Shown piece by piece: positions 9,585 through 17,319 of a stretch of 64,000 bases of DNA. The stretch is from an uncultured Flavobacterium sp. (GTDB lineage Bacteria > Bacteroidota > Bacteroidia > Flavobacteriales > Flavobacteriaceae): positions 2,356,001 through 2,420,000 of the forward strand of contig NZ_OX638201.1 in NCBI RefSeq assembly GCF_951805225.1, written 5' to 3'. Position 1 is the stretch's first letter. Every line of letters begins with the position of its first letter. Under the pieces are notes generated by a model, which had not been told where the DNA came from, did not search any database, and saw nothing but the letters and a program-made list of their open reading frames with translations. Made by a program: the position numbers and the translations under genes.

Positions 9585-10268
9585 TTATAATTTAAAGCTT
9601 ACCAAACCATAATCCATCTGGAAAATCTGGCCGGAAATAGATCTCGCATTTTCAGAAATCAGATAATTAGCCATTTGAGCTACTTCTTCAGGCTTGAGAT
9701 AATTTTTCATCGGATGGCGCTCCATCATATTTTCCTTCATCCGATCATTTCGTAAAATAGAAGCGGTCAATGAGGTGTCAGTAATGGTGGGTGCAATGGC
9801 ATTGATACGTATTGTCGGAGCCAGCTCAGCCCCAAGTGATTTTACCAGCCCTTCAACCCCTGATTTAGCCGCAGCGATACTGGCATGAAAAGGCATTCCT
9901 AATTTTGCGGCAACAGTACTAAATAAAACAATTGATGGATTTTTTCCTTGCTTTAAAACAGGCAGGTATTGCTGAATTACTCTTACGGCTCCAATGACAT
10001 TAATTTCAAAATCATCTCTGAAATCGTTAGTACTCAGACTTAAAATGGGCTTCAGATTGATCGATCCGGGACAATAAATTAAAGCATCAATACTTTCGAT
10101 TTCAGGCAATACATCTTGCAGAACATCGATCGAAAAATGAACTAAATTAGGATGCGAAATATCAGGTGTTGTCCTGCTGATATTATAAACAAAATTATTT
10201 TCTAATTGCTGTAGCAAAATAGCACTGCCAATTCCTTTACTGCCTCCGATAATTACAATTTTATCCAT
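9585..10268 (-). CDS. Short-chain dehydrogenase-like protein lacking the catalytic Tyr
   Basis: The 227-residue protein has the SDR Rossmann signature GGSKGIG at residues 8-14 and Ser117 in LFSTVA. The usual YxxxK appears as IAAAK (I131, K135), so the catalytic Tyr is replaced by Ile within FHASIAAAKSGVEG. The C-terminal SGQIFQMDYG is SDR-like. It may bind a dinucleotide without classical dehydrogenase chemistry, or use a different acid. It is the first gene of a two-gene transcript with the DUF2867 protein and diverges from the DUF2805 remnant across an inverted-repeat-rich 206-base gap. Confidence 0.85.
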   Translation of the reverse strand: MDKIVIIGGSKGIGSAILLQQLENNFVYNISRTTPDISHPNLVHFSIDVLQDVLPEIESIDALIYCPGSINLKPILSLSTNDFRDDFEINVIGAVRVIQQYLPVLKQGKNPSIVLFSTVAAKLGMPFHASIAAAKSGVEGLVKSLGAELAPTIRINAIAPTITDTSLTASILRNDRMKENMMERHPMKNYLKPEEVAQMANYLISENARSISGQIFQMDYGLVSFKL

Positions 10269-10330
10269 TTCCGTTCGACTTTAAAAATTTAGTATTGCTG
10301 TTTTGTTAGTTGGCATTAGTTGCATTTATA

Positions 10331-10376
10331 TGTTAAAGATAATAATTGTTTAACAATTATTATTAAATGTTAAACA
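10331..10376. promoter_or_regulatory. Palindrome cluster between the SDR and DUF2805 genes
   Basis: Three related 9-mers occur: TGTTAAAGA (10331-10339), TGTTTAACA (10347-10355) and TGTTAAACA (10368-10376). The last two are exact reverse complements separated by 12 bases, and 10341-10361 is a perfect 21-bp palindrome. It sits in the divergent promoter region and looks like a multi-site operator. The 12-base spacing recalls light-responsive MerR (LitR/PplR-type) operators, but the half-site differs. Confidence 0.45.
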
Positions 10377-10474
10377 AAATAATATTTTAATTATCTTCGT
10401 AAAAGAACTTTTGTCTATTACATTTATAATTTAAAAAAAGTTCATAATCATTATTTAATGCAATAAGTAATTTT

Positions 10475-10636
10475 ATGAAAAATAAAAAAATTAGTTTCTC
10501 TGATGTTGAATTAGATCGTATTCTAGAAATGGCCTGGGAGGATCGAACTACTTTTGATACTATAGAGCTTCAGTTTAATTTATCAGAAGCGGATGTAAAA
10601 GTGGAGTTGATACCTTATTTGCGACTAAAAGCTTAG
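10475..10636 (+). pseudogene. DUF2805/TIGR03643-type gene, truncated
   Basis: The 53-residue frame contains the family's start region: LDRILEMAWEDRTTFDTIELQFNLSEADV, here cited in parts as RILEMAWEDRT and IELQFNLSE. Family members run to about 80-95 residues with a basic continuation (KPSSFxMWRxR) that is missing; here the frame ends in an unrelated VELIPYLRLKA. The gene was probably cut by rearrangement, consistent with an IS3 element starting about 50-90 bases downstream. Function of the family is unknown; it is commonly found near photolyase/cryptochrome genes. Confidence 0.65.
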
Positions 10637-10726
10637 GCAGTATTTATCTGAATTTGTAAAAAATGATGATATATTGCCTAAAATTTCTGACTGCCAGCTA
10701 ATTTTATTCCTGCTAATTTTAACAGC

Positions 10727-11017
10727 ATGAAAAATACAAGGAGAACCTTTACTTTAAGCTTTAAGATTCTGGCCGCTTCCATGAGCATCCATTGCTGAAG
10801 AGTCTGTGACGTGGCAAGAGAACTCAACATCAGTACAAATACCCTTCAGCACTGGAAGAAGCTTTACCAGGAAGGCAGATTTACCATAAAGAAAACTTCA
10901 GCTGAAATATCCCATAAAAATGAGCTGCAGAAGCTTCGGAAACAGATAAAAGAATTAGAAATTGAAAGGGACATCCTAAAAAAGGCTCAAAATATCTTCT
11001 CCAAGAGCGGCAGGTGA
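10727..11017 (+). pseudogene. IS3 orfA with an in-frame TGA
   Basis: From the ATG at 10727 the frame reads MKNTRRTFTLSFKILAA, then meets TGA at 10796-10798. It resumes without frame change as a helix-turn-helix (VARELNISTNTLQHWKK) and a leucine-zipper-like coil (KNELQKLRKQIKELEIERDILKK) to the stop at 11015-11017. Only a GTG at 10811 could start the distal 68 residues, which would lose the first helices. The element is therefore probably impaired unless the stop is read through. The A6G slippery site for orfAB fusion is intact. Confidence 0.75.
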
Positions 11018-11886
11018 AATATGAATTCATCAGAGAAAATGCTGAAATATTTCCTGTCGAGAAGATGTGCCGGATTTTTCAGATCCACAAAAGCAGTTTC
11101 TTCCGCTGGAGGAAAAGAACACCCACATCAAAGTCTGTGCGGAAAGCCCATATAATAAAAGAAATTATAAGAATTTACCACTGGAGCCAATGCCGATACG
11201 GAAGCCCGAGAATTGCTAAAGAATTAGATTCCATCGGGATAAAAGTTTCCAGAAAATTTGTAGGGCAGATTATGAAGGAAAACCATCTGAGAAGCATTGC
11301 AAAATCTAAATATAAAAAGACTACAAACCCACCCCGTAATAACAGATCAGCAGAAAACAGATTAGAACAGATTTTTAAGACATCCAGAAGAAACGAAATC
11401 TGGGTTTCTGATATCACCTACATCGAAACAGATGAAGGCTGGATCTATCTCACTGTGGTGATAGACCTTTTTGACCGTAAAGTGATCGGCTGGTCAATCA
11501 GCGAAACAATGAGAGCAAAAGATACAAGCATCACCTCTTTAACGAAAGCTCTTTTAAATCGTCCATTGCAGAACAATCAGGAACTACTCTTTCACTCAGA
11601 CCAAGGAAAGCAATATGCCTGCCGTGAATTTATTGCTTTATTAGCCACAAATAAAATAACCCAAAGCATGAGCCGAAAAGGAAACTGCTATGATAACGCG
11701 ATAGCAGAAAGCTTCTTCAAGACATTAAAGGTAGAACTGGTATACCAAAATAAATATAAGACTAAAGAGAAAGCAGAAAAATCAATAACCGATTATATCG
11801 AGAACTTTTACAACACCTGCAGGAGACATTCTGCACTCGGAAACTTAACCATCGAAGAGTTTCAGAATCAGCAGGCAATTAAATAA
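11014..11886 (+). CDS. IS3-family transposase OrfB (DDE integrase core)
   Basis: The 290-residue frame begins at a GTG overlapping the orfA stop. It has an N-terminal HTH_21 region (CRYGSPRIAKEL) and an rve integrase core with D133 (WVSDITYI), D196 (FHSDQGKQY) and E232 (NAIAESFF), a DD(35)E spacing typical of IS3. The C-terminal YNTCRRHSALG motif is present. The frame is complete and undamaged. It would normally be made as an OrfAB fusion by -1 frameshifting. Confidence 0.93.
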   Translation: MKYEFIRENAEIFPVEKMCRIFQIHKSSFFRWRKRTPTSKSVRKAHIIKEIIRIYHWSQCRYGSPRIAKELDSIGIKVSRKFVGQIMKENHLRSIAKSKYKKTTNPPRNNRSAENRLEQIFKTSRRNEIWVSDITYIETDEGWIYLTVVIDLFDRKVIGWSISETMRAKDTSITSLTKALLNRPLQNNQELLFHSDQGKQYACREFIALLATNKITQSMSRKGNCYDNAIAESFFKTLKVELVYQNKYKTKEKAEKSITDYIENFYNTCRRHSALGNLTIEEFQNQQAIK

Positions 11887-11889
11887 TAG

Positions 11890-12004
11890 CTTTTCTTATG
11901 ATGCTAGAGTTAAACTGGGTGCACAATCGATGCATTTAGATTTAACAAGAACTGATAATACTGTATTAAAACAATTTGAAGGCTCAAGTTCGAAACATTA
12001 CTAG
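11890..12004 (+). pseudogene. 3' end of a gene cut by the IS3 element
   Basis: An open frame without a start runs out of the IS right end and ends ...TVLKQFEGSSSKHY at the TAG 12002-12004, seven bases before a strong terminator. The arrangement of frame, stop and terminator suggests a genuine gene end whose 5' part is gone. I do not recognise the protein. Its first part overlaps a 21-base motif shared with 22566-22586. Confidence 0.4.
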
Positions 12005-12010
12005 CCCAAC

Positions 12011-12044
12011 AATTCTGTCGACAGGGTCGGCAGAATTTATTTTC
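12011..12044 (+). terminator. Strong hairpin terminator
   Basis: AATTCTGTCGAC and GTCGGCAGAATT pair over 12 positions (one G-T pair) around a 3-base loop, followed by tatttt. It directly follows the truncated gene end. Confidence 0.75.
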
Positions 12045-12092
12045 CATATTCAAATGTTTTCAAAATTAGATTATATTCATTAAATTAGCAGT

Positions 12093-12623
12093 ATGGATAA
12101 AGAAGCAGAATCAGGACTCGATTTTATAATTGACAAATTAACAAACTCAATAGAAAACGTGATTACTGGAGATAGTTTTCAGACTGAAATTTCTATTCTC
12201 CAAAATTCTGATTTAAAGTCTTTAACAAAGAAAAATGGCTGGCTTTTTAATTGGAATGAAGAATTTAAAAATCCAATTAGAGATGTTTATAAACTTACAA
12301 TCTTTGGAAATTCAAAAATAATTCAAGGTCTTATCAGCTTAGAAGTTAAGTCAGATCATGTCTATATGCATCTTGTTGAAAGTGCTCCATTCAATAAAGG
12401 ACAAACAAAGGTTTATGCTGGTGTAGCTGGTAATCTAGTTGCTTATGCTTGTAAATTATCTTTTCAGCGCGGTCACGATGGAAATGTTTCTTTTCTTTCA
12501 AAATCGCAATTAGTTGATCATTATGAAAAAACACTTGGAGCATTCCATTTCGGTGGTAGAATTATGATAATTGAAACAAAATCAGCTTTGAAATTAATCA
12601 ATAAATATTTTCAAAATAAATAA
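12093..12623 (+). CDS. GNAT-like acetyltransferase, possible toxin of a gene pair
   Basis: The 176-residue protein is not closely recognisable. However, its middle (LISLEVKSDHVYMHLVESA) followed by VYAGVAGNLVAYACKLSFQRG resembles the GNAT beta4 strand and acetyl-CoA pyrophosphate loop. The end, DHYEKTLGAFHFGG, resembles the GNAT FYEKLGF motif. A 50-residue, Lys-rich protein starts two bases after its stop. Small GNAT enzymes paired with small proteins are often toxin-antitoxin modules that acetylate tRNA, but the usual ribbon-helix-helix antitoxin upstream is absent. The pair is flanked by an IS3 and an IS6 element, consistent with mobile cargo. GNAT fold is probable, toxin role is inference. 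Confidence 0.6.
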   Translation: MDKEAESGLDFIIDKLTNSIENVITGDSFQTEISILQNSDLKSLTKKNGWLFNWNEEFKNPIRDVYKLTIFGNSKIIQGLISLEVKSDHVYMHLVESAPFNKGQTKVYAGVAGNLVAYACKLSFQRGHDGNVSFLSKSQLVDHYEKTLGAFHFGGRIMIIETKSALKLINKYFQNK

Positions 12624-12625
12624 TT

Positions 12626-12778
12626 ATGAAAACTAAAAAATTAGATTTAGATATAGACAGTATTGGTGGACTAAGTTCTCTAACATTAGCTGAAGAAAAA
12701 GCTTTAAGCGATTTTTTTCAAAAGAAAAAACTAACAAAAAAGAAAACTGAGAAAAAGAAATTAATACTTAAAAATTAG
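12626..12778 (+). CDS. Small basic protein paired with the GNAT-like gene
   Basis: The 50-residue frame starts two bases after the GNAT-like stop, so it is almost certainly co-transcribed. The first half is acidic and structured (LDLDIDSIGGLSSLTLAEEKALSDFF) and the second half is nearly all Lys (KKKLTKKKTEKKK). It could be an antitoxin, a nucleic-acid-binding partner, or a small regulatory protein. Its stop lies three bases before the IS6 inverted repeat, so the terminator or 3' neighbours may have been displaced. Confidence 0.6.
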   Translation: MKTKKLDLDIDSIGGLSSLTLAEEKALSDFFQKKKLTKKKTEKKKLILKN

Positions 12779-12781
12779 AAC

Positions 12782-13555
12782 GGTTCTGTCGCATCTATCA
12801 GAATCAGATATAAGAATTTAAGTAATTTAAAATTTAGCCCGCCAATTTACAGAATGATTTAAACATAGATATCCCGGGTTTGACCATCTGATTCTTTCTT
12901 AGCATATGCACAACTTCAATTCCACTCAATGTTCGTTTTGCCGATTCAAAACTTTTAAAACCTAATCCGTTTTGTATGCGCCATTTTATAAATCGATGGT
13001 CCTGTTCGACAATATTGTTGAGATATTTACACTGTCGGATTTTAATCTTTGAGAATGAACGTTTGTTATAGACTTTGATCGCTGCTGTATTAGAACCGCT
13101 TTTATCAATGTTTATTACTCTTGGCCGGAAATTATTACCAATTGCTTTAATTAGAAAAGACTGAGCGCTCATTCTTTGTCTTTTTCTGGTCAAAAGAAAG
13201 TCAACCGTATGGCCTAATTTATCTACTGCTCGATATAAATAACACCAAATTCCTTTTACTTTGATATAGGTCTCATCCAATCTCCAGCTCGCCCCCACTC
13301 TGCCTTTTCTCTTCTTCATCTCTGCCTCAATGAAAGGCGTAAACTTATAAACCCAGCGTTGGATAGTGGCATGATCAACAATCACACCCCTAATCTTCAT
13401 TATTTCTTCAACTTCACGATAACTAAGTGTAAATCTTAATTTAAAATACACTGCCTGAAGAATTATGTATTTTGGATAACAATGACCTTTAGTATTCATC
13501 TTTTGATCGGTTTAAAATTCTAAAGATAAAAGTTATTCCCAGATGCGACAGAACC
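12782..13555 (-). mobile_element. Complete IS6-family insertion sequence, 774 bp
   Basis: The element is bounded by perfect 15-bp inverted repeats, GGTTCTGTCGCATCT (12782-12796) and its complement (13541-13555), and holds one intact transposase on the minus strand. Size and single frame fit IS6/IS26-like elements. No 8-bp target duplication flanks it, as expected after cointegrate resolution or deletion of adjacent DNA. Confidence 0.9.
12834..13499 (-). CDS. IS6-family transposase
   Basis: The 221-residue DDE transposase has D75 (WRLDETYIK), D132 (INIDKSGSN) and E166 (NNIVEQDHRFIKWR), a DD(33)E spacing that fits IS6/IS240. The N-terminal helical region (LSYREVEEIM, DHATIQRWV) is also typical. 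The frame is intact and the element has both ends, so it may be active. A decayed relative lies at 16858-17190. Confidence 0.93.
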   Translation of the reverse strand: MNTKGHCYPKYIILQAVYFKLRFTLSYREVEEIMKIRGVIVDHATIQRWVYKFTPFIEAEMKKRKGRVGASWRLDETYIKVKGIWCYLYRAVDKLGHTVDFLLTRKRQRMSAQSFLIKAIGNNFRPRVINIDKSGSNTAAIKVYNKRSFSKIKIRQCKYLNNIVEQDHRFIKWRIQNGLGFKSFESAKRTLSGIEVVHMLRKNQMVKPGISMFKSFCKLAG

Positions 13556-13587
13556 AAAATTTACACTTCAAAAAACATTAACCTGAA

Positions 13588-13821
13588 ATGAAAAAGCCAA
13601 AGCAAAAAAATCTCGCACTGTTATGCAGTATTGCTATTACGGGCATCCTGTTCACCTGCTGCACTTCGGTAAAGGAATATCAAAAAGGAAAAATCAACGA
13701 TTCTGAAATGGTGCTTTCTAACAGAAAAATCGAAAAGACAGAACTCAGTTTTCAATCCTACCGTGAAGGAGCTTCCGGAGCAAATTCAGGAAAAAGCGGC
13801 GGTGGCTGCGGTTGTAACTAA
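13588..13821 (+). CDS. DUF4266 lipoprotein
   Basis: The 77-residue protein has a signal peptide with a lipobox-like FTCC (Cys24/25) and the DUF4266 ending GANSGKSGGGCGCN. It is normally encoded with a DUF3570 protein, a thioredoxin-like protein and an ApbE-type flavin transferase. Here only DUF3570 follows (17 bases), and an IS6 element ends 32 bases upstream, where the partners would be expected. It is probably anchored in the outer membrane facing the periplasm. Function unknown. Confidence 0.8.
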   Translation: MKKPKQKNLALLCSIAITGILFTCCTSVKEYQKGKINDSEMVLSNRKIEKTELSFQSYREGASGANSGKSGGGCGCN

Positions 13822-13838
13822 TTTTCATGCCTTAAAAA

Positions 13839-15023
13839 ATGAAAAGAATATTCATAACAGGATTTGCTTTATTGGCGCTATTTCAGGTAAGAGCACAAAA
13901 TGTTCGTACTGATTCTACCAGTTACAAAAGCAAAAAATTAAAATTGGAAGAAGTTAATCTAGTTTCGAGCTATTATAAACAGGACGGAAACAATTCAGCC
14001 GTTACGGGCGGAATTGGTTCTGAACATCTAACCGACATTGCAAACACAATAGATGTTAAACTGGTAAAATACGGAGAAACCGGAATCAAGCATACTTTTG
14101 ATATCGAAGCCGGTATTGATCATTATACCTCAGCATCATCAGATATGATTGATTTGAGTGCAAATTCATCTGCTTCATCTTCAGACAATCGCTTCTACCC
14201 TTCTTTGACTTATCTGAGAGAAAATGAAGAAAAAGGCAGGACAATCGGCATCGGCGTTTCATCATCAACAGAGTTTGATTACCAATCTTTTGGAGGAAAT
14301 GTTAGCTTCTCACAAAAAACAAAAGACAGAAATGGAGAATTTACCGCTAAATTCCAAACCTTTATAGATCAGCTGAAACTAATTGAACCCGTTGAGCTTC
14401 GTGCTCCAGGAAGTGAAGGTTATGACAGTGCCAACCGAAATACTTTTGCAGGAACTTTAAGTTACTCTCAGGTTGTAAACAAAAATCTACAGGTAATGCT
14501 TGTAGGTGATGTTATCAGCCAAAACGGATATTTAAGCCTGCCTTTTCACAGAGTTTATTTTGCAGATGGTTCAGTGCATCAGGAAAAAATGCCGGATACC
14601 CGATTAAAAATTCCATTGGGAATCAGAGGAAGCTATTTTTTAGGAGATAATGTAATCATTAGAGCTTATTACAGATATTATACTGATGATTGGAACTTAA
14701 AAGCACATACCGCTGATCTGGAAATTCCTGTAAAATTAACACAGGCCTTTTCAGTTAGTCCATTTTACAGATATTATACTCAAACCGGAACGAAATATTT
14801 TAGACCATATGGCGAACATACTGCTTCTGATGAATATTACACTAGTAATTATGATCTATCTAAGTTTGACAGCAGTTTCTTTGGAATGGGAATGAAATTT
14901 ACACCGCTAAACGGATTATTTGGGTTAAAACACTGGAATACTTTAGAGATTCGTTACGGGCATTACACACGAACTACTAATATGACTTCTGATATTATTA
15001 GCATTAACATCAAATATAAATAA
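13839..15023 (+). CDS. DUF3570 outer-membrane beta-barrel-like protein
   Basis: The 394-residue protein has a signal peptide ending VRAQ. It is rich in alternating aromatic/polar strands (YYRYYTDDW, SPFYRYYTQTGTKYF) and ends in a strand-like NIKYK, typical of an outer-membrane barrel. The sequence matches the DUF3570 family. The gene follows DUF4266 by 17 bases and both are surely co-transcribed. Such pairs with ApbE are thought to form an outer-membrane/periplasmic redox-linked system, but ApbE is missing here. Confidence 0.8.
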   Translation: MKRIFITGFALLALFQVRAQNVRTDSTSYKSKKLKLEEVNLVSSYYKQDGNNSAVTGGIGSEHLTDIANTIDVKLVKYGETGIKHTFDIEAGIDHYTSASSDMIDLSANSSASSSDNRFYPSLTYLRENEEKGRTIGIGVSSSTEFDYQSFGGNVSFSQKTKDRNGEFTAKFQTFIDQLKLIEPVELRAPGSEGYDSANRNTFAGTLSYSQVVNKNLQVMLVGDVISQNGYLSLPFHRVYFADGSVHQEKMPDTRLKIPLGIRGSYFLGDNVIIRAYYRYYTDDWNLKAHTADLEIPVKLTQAFSVSPFYRYYTQTGTKYFRPYGEHTASDEYYTSNYDLSKFDSSFFGMGMKFTPLNGLFGLKHWNTLEIRYGHYTRTTNMTSDIISINIKYK

Positions 15024-15109
15024 CAGCTAATCAAACACATACATTGAATAAAATTTTAGGCATGTTTCTTGTTTTATTTGAAAATATTAATGAATTAAAA
15101 ACTGAAATT

Positions 15110-15583
15110 ATGAAAACTTTAAAATATTTTTTGATCGGAATACTATTCCTTTCTTTTAGTTATACGCAGGCTCAAGTATCTGTTAATGTTAATATAGGCA
15201 CTCCTCCTGCATGGGGACCTGCCGGTTATACAGATGTTCGTTATTACTATCTGCCAGACCTTGAAACATATTACGATGTAAACACATCAAACTATGTTTA
15301 CTTAAATAACGGGAAATGGGTAAGAACCAGATCACTTCCTTCAGCTTACAGAAATTATGATCTCTATAATGAATATAAAGTTGTATTGACAGATTATAGA
15401 GGCGATCGTCCTTATGATAATTTCAAAACCCATAAAGTAAAATATGGAAAAGGCTATAAGGGACAACCTCAAAAAACAATTGGTCAAAAGCCCGGCAAAG
15501 GAAATAATAAACAAGGGAAAGATAATGGCCATCACGATAATGGCAACCATAATGGAAATGGGAAAGGAAATGGAAAACAGTAA
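15110..15583 (+). CDS. Small secreted protein with a Gly/Asn/Lys/His-rich tail
   Basis: I chose the ATG at 15110 because it begins a clear signal peptide (MKTLKYFLIGILFLSFS...TQAQ); the longer frame from 15044 adds 22 residues that would bury it. The 157-residue product has a Tyr-rich middle (YYYLPDLETYYDVNT, YLNNGKWVRTRSLP) and a low-complexity tail of GN/HN/GK repeats. It is a common secreted family in Flavobacterium with no known function; periplasmic or surface location is inferred. Confidence 0.75.
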   Translation: MKTLKYFLIGILFLSFSYTQAQVSVNVNIGTPPAWGPAGYTDVRYYYLPDLETYYDVNTSNYVYLNNGKWVRTRSLPSAYRNYDLYNEYKVVLTDYRGDRPYDNFKTHKVKYGKGYKGQPQKTIGQKPGKGNNKQGKDNGHHDNGNHNGNGKGNGKQ

Positions 15584-15584
15584 T

Positions 15585-15617
15585 AAAAAAGAGGCTCAAT
15601 AAAAAGCCTCTTTTTTT
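15585..15617. terminator. Terminator between convergent genes
   Basis: AAAAGAGGCT and AGCCTCTTTT pair around a short loop, followed by a T run on the plus strand and preceded by an A run. It serves the secreted protein gene and may also act on the convergent hydrolase gene. Confidence 0.8.
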
Positions 15618-15650
15618 ATATCAATTATATATCATTCAATACGTAAATCT

Positions 15651-16703
15651 TTAATTACAATTTGCAATTCTAGGATTATTTACTGCTCCACATTGGAAAG
15701 CATATTTACTCTGCGGATATAATGGAGAAGGATTATCGGTTACCTCTAATGGAGATAGTGCCTGGCCATTATAACTCGGCATTGTTATTTGTTCTTTAGA
15801 TCCGTTTCCCAGTGCTACATTTTTCGCTGTCAAATTTCCATTAAAACTATAATCAATCATTGCATCAAGTAATCTGTAAATTCCATAATAATCATATGCA
15901 TCATATGAGGTTTGTGTATTAGGAAGATTATGCTCTGCCGTGTAAGTAAAAGTTGGTAAAACTGATTTTTTTATCAAAATAAAATCTTTCTCAGAGTTTG
16001 GAATATTTATATTTTTAAAAATATCAATTGCCAGCCTATGATCATTTGTTACGTCGTCATTATAGACCTGAGTTATCAATTTTGTATTTTCAGGGAAACT
16101 TTGTAATTCTGCCTGTGTAATTTCATAGGAATACCATTGTGCCATTGCAAAAATAAAACGCCCGTTTTGTCCCCAGCCTTCATCAATAAATCCTTTATGA
16201 GCCAAAGCAAAAGAGGCTCCTCCTCCAAATGAATGTCCCATGAAGCCTACTTTTTTTGTGTCAATTATAGTGGGATAATCTGTCACAGCTTTTTTGAAGC
16301 TTTGCCAAAGTGTGTCATATCTTTCATCGACTGTTACACCTGTTGTAGGATAAGGTGCAAATACGACAACATATCCTTTTTTTGCAATAAACTCATACAA
16401 ACCTATATTGTATGCACTTTCTTCACCACCATAAGGATGCGAATAAAAAATAACAGGTTTGGGGGAAGTAATTCCTTTTGGGTAAAAAATTTCAACATTT
16501 TTTCCACTATATAATGGGCTTGGAAAACTAATTTTTGCAACTTCATAACTGCCATCCGAACCATATCCGGTTTTTGGCCTGGAAATAGGCCCTGCCAAAT
16601 CATCATCTATATAAGCAGAATCTTGATTTGATTCATCTGCTTCATTTTTTGAGCAGGATAATAATAGAAAAAAAGAGATTATAAGTAAAATTGGGGTCTT
16701 CAT
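15651..16703 (-). CDS. Exported alpha/beta-hydrolase lipoprotein
   Basis: The 350-residue protein has a lipobox LLLSC with Cys17, followed by an acidic linker (NEADESNQDSAYIDDD) that may favour surface export in Bacteroidota. The hydrolase domain shows HPYGGEES (oxyanion region) and the nucleophile elbow GHSFGG with Ser158. It resembles dienelactone hydrolase/chlorophyllase-like or PET-hydrolase-like folds. The substrate is unknown. It is a single gene, convergent with the secreted protein gene. Confidence 0.82.
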   Translation of the reverse strand: MKTPILLIISFFLLLSCSKNEADESNQDSAYIDDDLAGPISRPKTGYGSDGSYEVAKISFPSPLYSGKNVEIFYPKGITSPKPVIFYSHPYGGEESAYNIGLYEFIAKKGYVVVFAPYPTTGVTVDERYDTLWQSFKKAVTDYPTIIDTKKVGFMGHSFGGGASFALAHKGFIDEGWGQNGRFIFAMAQWYSYEITQAELQSFPENTKLITQVYNDDVTNDHRLAIDIFKNINIPNSEKDFILIKKSVLPTFTYTAEHNLPNTQTSYDAYDYYGIYRLLDAMIDYSFNGNLTAKNVALGNGSKEQITMPSYNGQALSPLEVTDNPSPLYPQSKYAFQCGAVNNPRIANCN

Positions 16704-16857
16704 TATTTAGGTATTTTAAGATTATTTTAATAAGACTGCTTTTGTATAAAATAGTTTAATTCGACTTTTAAATATTGGTCAATTTAATATAAATAATGAA
16801 TTTAGGAAATGAAAATACCTTATTTAGAATAATTTAATTATCATATTAAAAGTAATA

Positions 16858-17190
16858 GGTTCGAATCTGTCAGAATCAAATATAAAACTTTAATCAATGT
16901 TAAAGTTAGTCCACCAATTTACAGAATGATTTAAACATAGATATTCCTTATCTAACCATCTCATTCTTTCTTAGCACATGCACAACTTCAATTCCGCTTA
17001 AGGTTCGTTTGACCGATTCAAAATTTTTAAAACCTAATCCGCTTTAGATGCGCCATTTGATGAAACGATGGTCCCGTTCTAATATATTGTTGAGATATTT
17101 ACACTGCTTTTCTCTTCTTCATCTCTGACTCAAGTAAGGTGTAAACTTATAAACCCAGCGCTGAATTGTAGCATGATCAAACTCTTCAAA
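16858..17190 (-). pseudogene. Decayed IS6-family transposase remnant
   Basis: The stretch 16905-17107 closely follows the 3' part of the intact IS6 transposase (12831-13036), including its end and the region around NNIVEQDHRFIKW. It then jumps to sequence equivalent to 13307-13385, an internal deletion of about 270 bases. A stop replaces a codon near 17044 and the left inverted repeat is only partly recognisable (ggttc at 16859). It is an old copy. The remaining gap bases around it hold no gene. Confidence 0.85.
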
Positions 17191-17288
17191 AAGAAAATCA
17201 GTTTAACTCACCTGCAATTAAGGCAATCTTTTAATTAGCAAAATAAAATTGCTTTAAAATTTAGAGTAAACTTATTTTTATTTAATTT

Positions 17289-17304
17289 TGTATCGATCAT
17301 TATA
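17289..17304. promoter_or_regulatory. Candidate TetR operator in the tetR promoter
   Basis: TGTA-N8-TATA at 17289-17304 is part of a longer match to the site before the downstream SDR gene. It directly follows a Bacteroidota -7-like TAATTTTG (17283-17290) and lies about 15 bases before the tetR ATG, well placed for autorepression. Confidence 0.55.
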
Positions 17305-17319
17305 AAAATAAATAAAACA

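Larger units (their letters stand above)
10688..11923 (+). mobile_element. IS3-family insertion sequence (ends approximate)
   Basis: Two overlapping transposase frames with an A-AAA-AAG slippery heptamer (10978-10984) define an IS3-family element. A -1 shift at the heptamer reads straight into the orfB frame. Candidate ends are a TG at 10688 followed by gccag and, reading inward from the right, a TG at 11923 followed by cacccag. The two ends match imperfectly, which gives a usual length of about 1.24 kb. No convincing target duplication is seen, so the boundaries are tentative. Confidence 0.7.

Noticed and set aside
15044..15109. Longer start for the secreted protein at 15044
   Set aside because: It would place 22 residues before a textbook signal peptide; the ATG at 15110 is better.
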